Assembly (NCBI GenBank): GCA_948567375.1
Contig: OX419759.1
Location: 50,693,493 to 50,757,492 of the forward strand
Source: Lunularia cruciata
Taxonomy: Eukaryota > Streptophyta > Marchantiopsida > Lunulariales > Lunulariaceae
Length of the DNA stretch: 64,000 nt
Direction: 5' to 3'
Part shown: positions 35,099-43,840 of the stretch, piece after piece
Layout of the letters: each line of letters opens with the position of its first letter
How positions within the stretch are numbered: position 1 is the first letter of the stretch
Notes under the pieces: model-generated
What the model saw: the letters and a program-made list of their open reading frames with translations, nothing else
Databases searched by the model: none
Told to the model about the DNA's origin: nothing
Program-made: the position numbers and the translations under genes

Positions 35099-36656
35099 TT
35101 GGTCTCCTCAAAATAGGGGTACATGTCAACCTCTCCTTGAGCTCTACAAAAGCTCTCTCTTGCTCATCTCCCCAACACCACACATATGTAAGCTTGGTCA
35201 GCTTTGTCAAGGCCTTGGCAATGGCACTAAATCCTCTAACATAGTGGTGATAAAAGTTCACTAACCCAAGGAATGCTTGCACTTTGCTGACATTCATAGG
35301 CCAAGGAATATGCGTAATAGCCTCCACCTTGGTTAGCTAAACACCAAGTCCTCCAAGGTAGATAGTGTGACCCAAATACTCAACCTGTTCATGGAAGAAC
35401 CCACACTTCCCAAGATGTAATTTGAGTCCATGAGATCTCAACCTCTCAAACACCTCTAACAAATGTCTCTCATGCTCTTCCACAGTAGTGCTATAGAGCA
35501 AAATATCATCAATATAGCACCAAGTTAAATCCAATCTAGTTAGGATCCTATCCATGACCTATAACATCCAACTGTGCATGTCTGTGCTATTGTGATATTT
35601 AGTTTGGTATTATAAGTAATTGAAAGAAACTATTTATAGAGATAAAGGATGGTTCTACATTAGTCATGATTAGCTAAAGTTAGTTATAGTTAAGATAATG
35701 TGGACCTTATTTTAGAGGAAGTGGAAAAGATGAGCACTACTATTTTGGATTTTAATGTATTGACTTGGTATTATTCTTAAGTGTTTGGCTTTGAGGAAAG
35801 AGTTGAGGTTACTTTCTTAATCCATGGTGCACTACCATAATAGCCATCAAAGGTTCATCTTGAGTGAGAGACAAGTTGGCTCATAGACCCTCTGGAACTT
35901 GGTAGGAGCATTCTTTAACCCAAATGGTAAGAACCTCCATTAATATAACACATATTTATTGTGAGGATCAATAGCCCAAAATGTTGTCTTGGACTTATCT
36001 TCCTCCTTGATTGGCAATTGATGATATCCTACTAAAAGATCCAAAGTATTGAAGACCTTTGCATGCCCAATCACATCAAAGATCTCCTCCGGTGTAGGCA
36101 TGGCATATCAATCAGCCCTAGTCTATCAGTTGATAAGATGGTAATCTCCACACATTTGCCTATCTGTGTAGTTGCTATGCATATCCACCATGCATGTAGT
36201 TGATGCATGCTCTCCATGTGAAATCTCTACCAAACTAGCCTCAAACCAGCTAGGTCTCTACTCTGGCTTTGAACCAATGCTCTCTCCATGTCATTATATT
36301 GAAAAGTATGTCAAAAAATTGGTGTATTGCTAGTCAACTCAATCCAAATACTAGGTCCTTTTAGAGCACCAAAATCCTTCATATTGAAGGCAAAACAACT
36401 CATGTCGCTCCTCAAGAAGCTCCAAACTCTCCGTCTTTCCCCTCTTATAAGCTTGGGTCCCAGATCAAGATCCCAAGTATCCTCTATAATTAATGTAGGA
36501 GTGAAAATGTACTGATTGGTTGCCACACTAGGCTCTTGGAAGCAATAGTATTATGCTCCCAACCTCCATGTGAAAAACTCCTTCCATTCTGGCTGCAAGC
36601 TCCATACGTCCTCTAGCTGCATCCCAAGTAGACCAAGGGTATAATCCAAGTAGACA
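35040..36656 (-). pseudogene. A1 reverse transcriptase (inverted)
   Basis: Minus strand, from 36526: a pre-RT part (TPTLIIEDTWDLDLGPKLI), then DMERALVQSQSRDL, a broken palm with LPFGLKN-like sequence at 35890-35940, then after the LTR B fragment the catalytic YIDD (35505-35516) and LRSHGLKLHLGKCGFF. The connection with FLGLVNFYHHYV follows at 35043-35327. All Ty3/gypsy RT landmarks are in order. The frame has stops and one LTR insertion. Confidence 0.85.
35560..35885 (+). mobile_element. Internally deleted solo LTR of family B
   Basis: Both ends of LTR B are present (TATAACATCC ... GGCTCATA, decayed from TGTAACACC ... GGCTCACA) but about half the middle is missing. It splits the A1 RT between F-Q-R-V and M-D-R-I. 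Flanks are GACC (35556-35559) and GACC (35886-35889), a perfect 4-bp duplication. Confidence 0.8.
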
Positions 36657-37348
36657 TGTGAGCTGGCCTGTCTCTCACTCAGGATGAACCTCTGATGGCT
36701 ATTATGGTAGCGCACCATGGACTAAGAAGGCAAAGAACCCAAACTCCATCATACTCCTCCAAGGCTAACACTCCAAGACTCAAGACATTGCTCACTAGAG
36801 AACTCAATGAGAGAGAGATAGTTGCAAATGAAAGGATGATGAGTACCTCCTCACCCCTTGTTTATATACTTGTGAAATAGCTACGTACCAAAGTTACTAA
36901 TTACTGTAGTAACTCAAGTTACTAGACTAAAAGTCAAGTAAAGTCAAAAAGTAGAAAGGAATATCCATTCACATGGGCATATTCCTCTAAGCATGTGGTC
37001 TTATCTTGACCCAACCACTAAGTCAAGGATTCCTTCACATGGGCTATCCTTGGACTAAAGAAGAATCCAAAACAAAAAGGCTTGCGGGCCCAAGAGTTCT
37101 CAACTCTTTCCTCAAAGCTAAACACCTAGGAATAATACCAAGTCAACACACTAAAATCCAAAATAGTGGTGCTCATCTTTTCTACTTCCTCTAAAGTAAG
37201 GTCCCCTCTATCTTAGCTATGACTAAATTTAGCTAACCATGACTAATATAGAACCATCCTTTATCTCTATATAAATAATATCTCTTAAGTACTTGTAATA
37301 CTAAGCTAAATATCATAATACCACACACATGCACAAATGGGTGTTACA
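36657..37348 (-). mobile_element. Solo LTR of family B
   Basis: 692 bp with TG...CA ends. Flanks GACA (36653-36656) and GACC (37349-37352) suggest a 4-bp duplication with one change. It separates the methyltransferase C-terminus from the RT in the inverted segment. Confidence 0.85.
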
Positions 37349-37810
37349 GACCACTCTCACTAGTAGCCATTGTATCCCAAGAATACCCTACCCACTCAAT
37401 CCATCACCCCTAATATATGCTTGAATTGTCTTGATAGGGATAGAACTCACAAGTATCTGAGTGGGGATGCCTATCAAGCGCATCCTATGTTGCTCTGCCA
37501 AGCCAAGGCTTGGAATCTAGGTCAAAAAGTTTAGGTCCATAGCCTGACCTAATACCTAATGTATGGATGCCACATACGCTATTGGAATAATGGTAATACC
37601 AATGTGAAAACCCATTGCCTACTCTCTCTCATTGATGTTGAGCTCCATTAACTATTGTGATTGTGAGTCCCAAACAAGTCCTAGACCTCCCTCTCAAAAA
37701 GCATGGGAACTTGGGAAACTCATAAGTGTGGGAAAAATGGCTTGAAGCTATCCAACTAGGTTCACCGCTGCCATAGGTGACCTATTAGCCACTACCACCA
37801 TTTGAGACTA
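37349..37810 (-). pseudogene. A1 C5-cytosine DNA methyltransferase domain, C-terminal half (inverted)
   Basis: A single minus-strand frame runs from about 37808 to 37349 with several stops and no frameshift. It holds VVVANRSPMAAVNLVG, then LMSFPSSHAF, the motif IX-like NERE-stop-AMGF (37592-37633; family enzymes have E-R/A-x-x-x-G-F-P here) and the motif X-like VLGQAMDLN (37529-37555). A tail (LGLAEQHRMRL) leads toward the RT. Together with 34420-34880 this completes the order I, II, VI, VIII, IX, X of a C5-methyltransferase. Most stops are TAG or TGA and fit decay of CAG, TGG or CGA codons. Confidence 0.72.
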
Positions 37811-38160
37811 ACGCCCAACATCCAAGATATCATCCTAATGAGGAGAAGGAATTTGTGGTAGCCTATGTAAGTCACTCCAACAATTCAGCAGAAGCAAAGT
37901 ATAGTTCATTTGAGGGAGAGTGATTGGCAACAATATGGGCAATAACACATTTCTAATGTTACCTATTTGGTAACCCTTTTACTCTCATCATTGATCATCA
38001 ACCATTGAAGTAATTGATGAAGTTTGACAAGCTTTTAGGGAAGCTTGCATGATAAGCTCTGATTTTACAAGGGTATGATTTCACAATTGTTCACAAACTT
38101 GGAGTGGTGAACTGTGATGTAGATGGTTTGAGTAGAAACCCATGTCCCAAATAGCAAGAT
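37811..38160 (+). pseudogene. A1 RNase H
   Basis: The frame reads EEKEFVVAYVSHSNNSAEAK, later LIIDHQPLK, then KLLGKLA and HKLGVVNCDVDGLSRNP. These are the Ty3/gypsy RNase H landmarks (D-H-Q-P-L, A-D-x-L-S-R). Several stops occur. Confidence 0.85.
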
Positions 38161-39540
38161 AAGATTGGAGCAATTTGGCATGGTGAGATAGATGAGGAGA
38201 TGGTGCCAAGTTGGCATGCATTTGCATATTTTCTAAAGCTTTGGTGGCATCTCTCTCAATGCATACAAGAGGAGTTATTGAGGTCACAAATCCTGAGAGT
38301 GGAGATAGTGGTACAGTTCAATGAGACATTCATGATGATGTATTATCTTTGGATTAGTGTTGTGAGTAGCACAATTGGGGCCAAGGAGAGAGACCGTGTT
38401 CTTCAACAAGCCAAACGGTTCAGATTGGAGTGCAAACACCTTCTTTGTATATGGGAGAATGGTGGAGTGCAAGTAGTACCATTTCCATCTCAAAGACCAC
38501 AATTGGTCTATCATGCTCGTGACAAGCTAGGACATTTTGGAGTAGATCATACATATAGCTTACTCCAAAGTCATTATTGGTGGCATGGTATAGCAATTTG
38601 TTGCTAGATGTGTGGTTTGTGACCAAGTTAGAGCATCAGTAAATGATCCTAAGCTATAGTTATACACATTACCTATCATGGGGTTGGGTTACCATTGGAA
38701 TTTGGACTTGGCTGGACCTTTACCATTGACTATAATACATTATTAGTATGTTCTAGTTATGGTGGAGCACTTCTCCAAGTGGATTGAGTTGGTGGCACTT
38801 CTTGACAAGTTCAATGAAGGGATGGCTTAATTGTTCTTGGGTTAGGTTCTAAGTCATTTTGGTGCACCAATTTACTTTTTGACTGATCAGGGTGTAGAGT
38901 TCTTGGAGGAATTTCAGGTCTTGTGTGACAAGGCTTTGATTGATCATTGTACTACCTTCTAAGATCACCTCGAGGTAGATAGTTTAGCAAAGAGAGTGGT
39001 TCAGATGGTGAAGAGAGGATTGCGGAAGTATAGTTTGTAGAGAGGCCACTTGGGATATTGGGATCTCCAATTACCTTGGTTGGCCATGGGCTATTGGTTC
39101 AGCCAGAAAGTCTTCTTAGCATCCTTCTCTCCTTACTTTCTACTCTATGGACAAGATCCAGATTTACTTGTAGCCATTTGTCAAGATGCTACTATGGTTT
39201 TGGACTTGGAGAATCTAGATGTATGGATGAGCGCATGTTCTCAATGGGTAGAGATCTTTTGGAAAGTGATGTCAATGGCCTTTGAGAAATTGTCAATTGC
39301 TCAATATAGGGATACCTTATGTTATGCTACCATTCAAGGAGGAGGTTAAAGATCCTCAATCTATTGATTTCATCCAGGTGACTATGTATATCTATAGTAG
39401 ATAACACCGACAACACTTGATCTTACTATGGGCCACACTATCTTGAGTGTGCGTGAGGTTTTGCCTTCTGGCATCCTTGTGTTGAAAGGACATGATGGTG
39501 TTATTTAGAAGGATCATATGCGTAATTGTGTGCCATGCCA
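38161..39540 (+). pseudogene. A1 integrase
   Basis: N-terminal zinc site: histidines in HARDKLGHFGVDH (from 38512), cysteines in CVVC (38609-38620, one frame over). Core: NLDLAGPLP with the first Asp (38705-38707), LTDQGVEF with the second Asp (38885-38887), and SLAKRVVQ at 38978-39001, where the catalytic Glu appears as Lys (38990-38992). Then SPYFLLYGQDPDL and a C-terminal basic part RNCVPCHLPN that leads straight into the PHD finger. Confidence 0.85.
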
Positions 39541-39736
39541 CCTCCCAAACATTGATGGTACAATGGACCCAAGCTTAGCACTTCTATGTGTAGGCTTGTG
39601 GTGTATGTTATATGACTCTTCTGGTGGAGTTGCTACCATGTTAGTGTGTGATAGTTGTTTGAGAGGATGGCATATGGCATGTTTGACTCCTCTCCTCATG
39701 GTGGTTCCTCAAGGATAGTTTTTATGTCCTAGATGT
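39541..39736 (+). pseudogene. PHD finger at the C-terminus of the A1 integrase
   Basis: In the integrase frame 39602-39736 reads C-M-L-Y, a 12- to 14-residue spacer, VCDSC (39644-39658), GWHMAC, and, past one TAG, CPRC (39725-39736). This is the C4HC3 layout with the Trp-His pair typical of PHD fingers; the second cysteine has become Tyr by one G-to-A change and the Trp before F-L-C-P appears as the TAG at 39716. PHD fingers read histone tails, so in an integrase it could steer insertion as a chromodomain does in chromoviruses. Confidence 0.8.
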
Positions 39737-39912
39737 ACTTGACCTTTAGCTAGTTCATCTTTTATATAGTATAGATTGTAGATAGGCAACTAACAATGGA
39801 GCGTGATAACACCCGACCTCTTGATCTTTTGCCCACCATAGGGTATACCATATACTTGGAATAGATGGCTATTTGGAGTTAGAGAGATCTAACCCCCAAC
39901 TAGGGATGCAAT
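39737..39912 (+). mobile_element. A1 3' untranslated end
   Basis: It matches 1-119, including GGGTATACCATATACTT. The polypurine tract before the LTR is decayed here (CTAGGGATGCAAT). Confidence 0.75.
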
Positions 39913-40277
39913 TGTGACACCTTAGAGTCCATATATGACTTATGTGTGATTTGTGCTTCTATAGTGTGTGATGTTTACAATGATGTATGTTGTGTAGCAA
40001 TGTATATATGCACAACAACTATCATACCATTTGTAGCATTGCACCTAGATTTATGGACTCTAGAGTAGTAGTGTTGGTAGTCAAAATTATTTTGGTAGTT
40101 ACTCATAGACTACTTATTGACGATCAGATTTCATGTTCGGGGTATTGGCTACATGGTGAGGCCCTGTAACACCTATTTGTGCATGTGTGGTATTGTGATA
40201 TTTAGCTTGATATTAGAAATACTTGAAAAATATTATTTATATAAAGATAAAGGATGGCTCTACATTAAGTATGATTA

Positions 40278-40937
40278 TGTAACAATATGGAGTTTAGCGA
40301 CAAAGTTAGTCGGGCTTACGAAGTAGCACATAAGACAAATTAGCCTAGAATATTTTGGAAGTATCTAGGAAGCTTCTTGGGAATCTTCCCGGCTAGCTTA
40401 GCTTGCACCTCAAGTAAGTAGCTTCTAGAAGCTTCCAACTAGCTTAGCTTGCATGCCAAGTAGGCGGCTTCTAGAAGGACACTTCTTGAGAAGCTTCCTA
40501 GTTAACTTGGCTTGCACTCTAAGAAAGTGGCTTGAGGAAGCTTCTTGAGAAGCTTCTCAAAGGCCTTGTATGCTACCTATAAATACCAAAGCCAAAGCTC
40601 ATGCTAGGCATTTGGAGTTTTCCCTCATTCAAGTGTCCCAATGTGAGTTTCCATTCTCCTATTTCTCTCCTCGGATTCGGTCTTTTACATCCTTGTTGCT
40701 TAGGCCGCCTACTTGGTATGCAAGCTAAGCTTCTTGAGAAGCTTCCTAGTTAACTTGGCTTGCACTCTAAGAAAGTGGCTTGAGGAAGCTTCTTGAGAAG
40801 CTTCTCAAAGGCCTTGTATGCTACCTATAAATACCAAAGCCAAAGCTCATGCTAGGCATTTGGAGTTTTCCCTCATTCAAGTGTCCCAATGTGAGTTTCC
40901 ATTCTCCTATTTCTCTCCTTGGATTTGGTCTTTTACA
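40278..40937 (+). mobile_element. Solo LTR C with internal duplication
   Basis: TGTAACAATATGG ... TTTTACA, flanked by the perfect 5-bp duplication GATTA (40273-40277 and 40938-40942). Its 3' part is present twice (about 40483-40688 and 40732-40937), each with its own TATAAATA box; the first copy ends in TTTTACA, which looks like an LTR end. Compared with C1 LTRs (362 and 414 bp) this one is 660 bp. Confidence 0.9.
40423..40585 (+). promoter_or_regulatory. Predicted LTR C promoter with heat-shock-element-like repeats
   Basis: TTCTAGAAGCTTC at 40423-40435 is a perfect three-unit nTTCnnGAAnnTTCn element, the binding pattern of plant heat shock factors. More GAAGCTTC and TTCTAGAA dyads follow to 40560, and a TATAAATA box stands at 40578-40585. 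The promoter role is inferred. Confidence 0.5.
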
Positions 40938-41824
40938 GATTAGCTCAAGTTAATCATAGCTAAGTAGTGTGGACCTTACTTAGAGGAAGTGGAAAAGATG
41001 AGCACAACTATTTTGGATTCTAGTGTGTTGACTTGGTATTGTTCCTAGGTGGTTGGCTTTGAGAAAAGAGTTGAGAACTCTTGGGTCCGCAAGATTTTTT
41101 GTTTTGGATTCTTTTATAGTCTAGGGAAAGCCCATGTGAAGGAATCTTTGACTTAGTGGTTGGGTCAAGACACGATCACATGCTTGGTGGAATATACCCA
41201 TGTGGATGGATATTCCTTTATATTTTTTGAGTTTACCTGACTTTTAGCCTAGTAACTTGAGTTATTGTGGTAAATAGTAACTGTAGTGCATAACTATTTC
41301 ACAAGTATATAAACAAGGGGTGAGGAGGTACTCATCATCCTTTCATTTGTAACTATCTCTCTCTCATTGAGTTCTCTAGTGAGCAAGGTCTTGAGTCTTG
41401 GAGTGTTAGCCTTGGAGGAGTATGATGGAGTTGGGATTCCTTGCCTTCTTAGTCCATGGTGTGCTACCATAATAGTTATCAGAGGTTCATCTTGAGTGAG
41501 AGACAGGTCGGCTCACCACCCATTGTCACTTGCACCATTCACACTGATGGGTGTGCCGTCAGCAAGACCATTAGGGTTGGAGATCTAGGTCAAGATCAAG
41601 GAGTATATTTTCAAGGTGCAACTCTAGAGACCTCACTTCTCTGATGTTGAGCCTTTGAGTTCTTGGCTATGGTGGACAAAGACCGGCAAGCATCACTTGG
41701 AGTCTCTTAGCTAGAGTGGGTATGACTTGATTGTAATCAATGCCCAATTTTTGGCAGATTGTTGAGTGATAGATCAAGTATTAATTTGATTGAGTGTGAT
41801 TTGAGTTGAGAACAAACTGATTAT

Positions 41825-41970
41825 TGTGGTACTTTAGAGTCCATGTATGACTTATGTGTGAGTCTTGCTTCTATAGTGTGTGATGTTGATAGCATTGTAT
41901 GTTGTATAGTGATGTATATATGGACAGCATCTCTCCTTTTGTAGTTCTTTGTACCTTGTATTCCTTTCCT
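41825..41970 (+). mobile_element. Partial LTR A following LTR A head to tail
   Basis: It begins TGTGGTACTTTAGAGTCCATG, like an LTR start, directly after the LTR end, and stays recognisable for about 145 bp. Confidence 0.75.
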
Positions 41971-43400
41971 TTTTTTTTCTTTGACATATACTACTTGGCT
42001 TATGTTTAGAAAGGAAAAATTGCATCAACAATATGAGAAGCACATCTTGCTTTTATCACCTATCAGCCTTCCTTCTTCTCAAGATCATTGTTGGTTTTCT
42101 TCTTCTTTGACTTTCTCTTTAGTTTCTACTTTGGCTCCATAACAAGAGGTACCAACCTTGACCATTATTGGCAACATATAGGTTTGCAAGCTCTAGACAA
42201 GGAAGATAAGTTTTAGATTGGCCATGTCACCAAGCAAAAATCCTACATTGATAGCCTTTTAACAAGGTCATGCACTATCTACTTAACCATGTTTCATGAA
42301 AGCATAATCTCCATAAGGCACTTGCCAAATTCACTAAGATGTGAAAAAGCAACTTAACTAAAAAAATTATTATGAAAAAATTCTTTTCATACATAAAACA
42401 AGCAAAATGGGCAAAGTAAAGCATACAAACAATTTGCAAACCTATAGTGCTCTTGCCTCAACAAAGCTTGCAATGGGAATGAAATTCCTAGACCACACCA
42501 CTCATATTACAAGTGTAGAGCTTGTAGAGGCAAGAAGGCAATGCCTATATAGCACTTTTGGTTGTAGAGGCATGCATCTCCGACCTCTAAGATCAATTTA
42601 GCCATGTTGTAGGAGCAAGAGCGAAATCATCTAGATACCACCTCTATAATAGCTTGGCATTGTTTAGAGTTTAGAGATGCATGCCTTGGACTCTTAGTTC
42701 CACTGGCATGCTTCTTCTTGTTTGTTGTACTTTTGACGTAATGTAAATGTTGAACTATTAATCTCATGTGTTTACAAATGCCAAGGATCTTGTAGTACAA
42801 TAGTCCATACATTGGCCTTAGAATTCTAATAAAAGGGTGCTCTACATAGGGAAGATTATCTGGTGGGCAGATTGTAGAGCTATGAAGCTTTTACCTATGG
42901 AGCTTCTACGCTCTACTTTACTTGTATAATTTTTTACCAATTTTTGCACTACAAAACTTTACTTGTACATAATTTCTCACCCATGAAATAGAGATGAACC
43001 ATAAGATAGATTAAGAGGGCCTTGTTCTCTACTATCATGTTTTATTCTCTCTTCTTTGGAATTTTCAAATATATGCACACATAACTTCCTTTTGAAAATG
43101 TACAATTGCAGTTGTATCCATACTCTTCTTAAAGGAATCCACACAACATAACCAAAATAATAAATAAAATTAATGCCCATCCAATCTCTCACCCATGGGA
43201 TAGAAGTGGAATAAAGGATATATCTTCATTCTTTCATATCAAGTTTTGTTCATTCTTTGTAGGATTTGTCTAAATCTATACATGCATGGTCTCCTATGGA
43301 CAAATGTAAGATTTCATTTAATATGTATCTCCACACTTTGCAATGAGATCAAAAAAATATAACCAAAAAAGAAAAAAATAATGTCTGGCCAATATCTCAA
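41971..43400. other. Intergenic or unrecognised repeat DNA
   Basis: No coding motif or repeat boundary found. Short frames at 42407-42601 (+) and 42977-43192 (-) show no family feature. Confidence 0.35.
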
Positions 43401-43840
43401 CCAAGGTCTAATCATATAGAGTCAGTAGAAGCCAAAATTTAACTAACAACTGGTAGAAGTAGCTTATAACTATAAAACTCTAATGATGTTCTAGACACAT
43501 CCAAGAACCTTTAAGATACTTCTGTGTGAGATTCTTCCAAAAGGTTGAGTAACTTATACACCCATGTTGATGCTTAGCTTAGCTTTTATGCTAAGTAACT
43601 AGCTAGCTTAGCTTTTATGCTAAGTAAATTGCTAGCTTAGCTTTCACTCCAAGTAAGGTGACTTCTGCAAGTAAACATTCCTTGGAAACTTCTTTGGTGC
43701 ATTATGCCCAAGTTGCATGTAATATCAAAGTTGAACCTAGGCTAGGCATTCAAAGTTCTTTCAAGATAGAGTTTTCAATGTGATCTTCCATTCTCCTATT
43801 TCTCTCCTTGGTCTTTGGTCATTTTACATTGGTATTACAG
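43400..43840 (+). mobile_element. 5' LTR and primer-binding site of C2
   Basis: The end TCTCCTTGGTCTTTGG...TTTTACA (to 43828) matches LTR C, followed by TTGGTATTACAG (43829-43840), a decayed initiator-tRNA-Met type PBS. The left border is uncertain. Confidence 0.65.

Larger units (their letters stand above)
34881..37810. other. Inverted segment inside element A1
   Basis: Left of about 34881 and right of about 37811 the A1 polyprotein reads on the plus strand; in between, the methyltransferase C-terminus and the RT read on the minus strand, in the order expected after one simple inversion. The RT end at 35043 and the RNase H start at about 37815 would join in the original orientation. The breakpoints do not coincide with the LTR B insertions. 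Confidence 0.8.
40165..41517 (+). mobile_element. Solo LTR B inside LTR A, itself split by a solo LTR C
   Basis: TGTAACACC ... GGCTCACC with the LTR C at 40278-40937 in it; without it the length is about 690 bp. The flanking GCCC (40161-40164) and ACCC (41518-41521) fit the 4-bp duplication of this family with one change. A TATA-like TATATAAAC lies at about 41307. Confidence 0.85.
23641..41824 (+). mobile_element. Family A Ty3/gypsy retrotransposon A1 encoding a DNA methyltransferase and a PHD finger, with nested insertions
   Basis: The order on the plus strand is LTR (truncated), PBS-like site, gag with zinc knuckle, DSGA protease, C5-methyltransferase, RT, RNase H, integrase, PHD finger, polypurine tract, LTR. 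About 2.9 kb (roughly 34885-37810) holding the second half of the methyltransferase and the RT are inverted. Inserted later are four LTR B copies (three plain solos and a shortened one), the full chromovirus C1 and a solo LTR C. Without the inserts I estimate the element at 8-9 kb. Stops are frequent and mostly of the C-to-T/G-to-A type. The element is dead. Confidence 0.85.
39913..41824 (+). mobile_element. 3' LTR of element A1, split by a solo LTR B
   Basis: It starts TGTGACACC and ends CTGATTAT. Without the insert at 40165-41517 it is about 560 bp, equal to the LTR at 120-680. Confidence 0.85.

Noticed and set aside
25967-37348. The two near-identical minus-strand LTR B copies as the LTR pair of one 11-kb element
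   Set aside because: Each has its own flanking 4-bp repeat, and the A1 gag and methyltransferase/RT sequence continues on both sides of each.
34881-37810. Inversion explained by recombination between opposite LTR B copies
   Set aside because: The breakpoints at about 34880 and 37810 do not lie in any LTR B copy.
34420-37810. The methyltransferase as a host gene or bacterial restriction-modification contaminant
   Set aside because: It is embedded in frame order between protease and RT of a gypsy element with LTRs, and shares the decay pattern of its neighbours.
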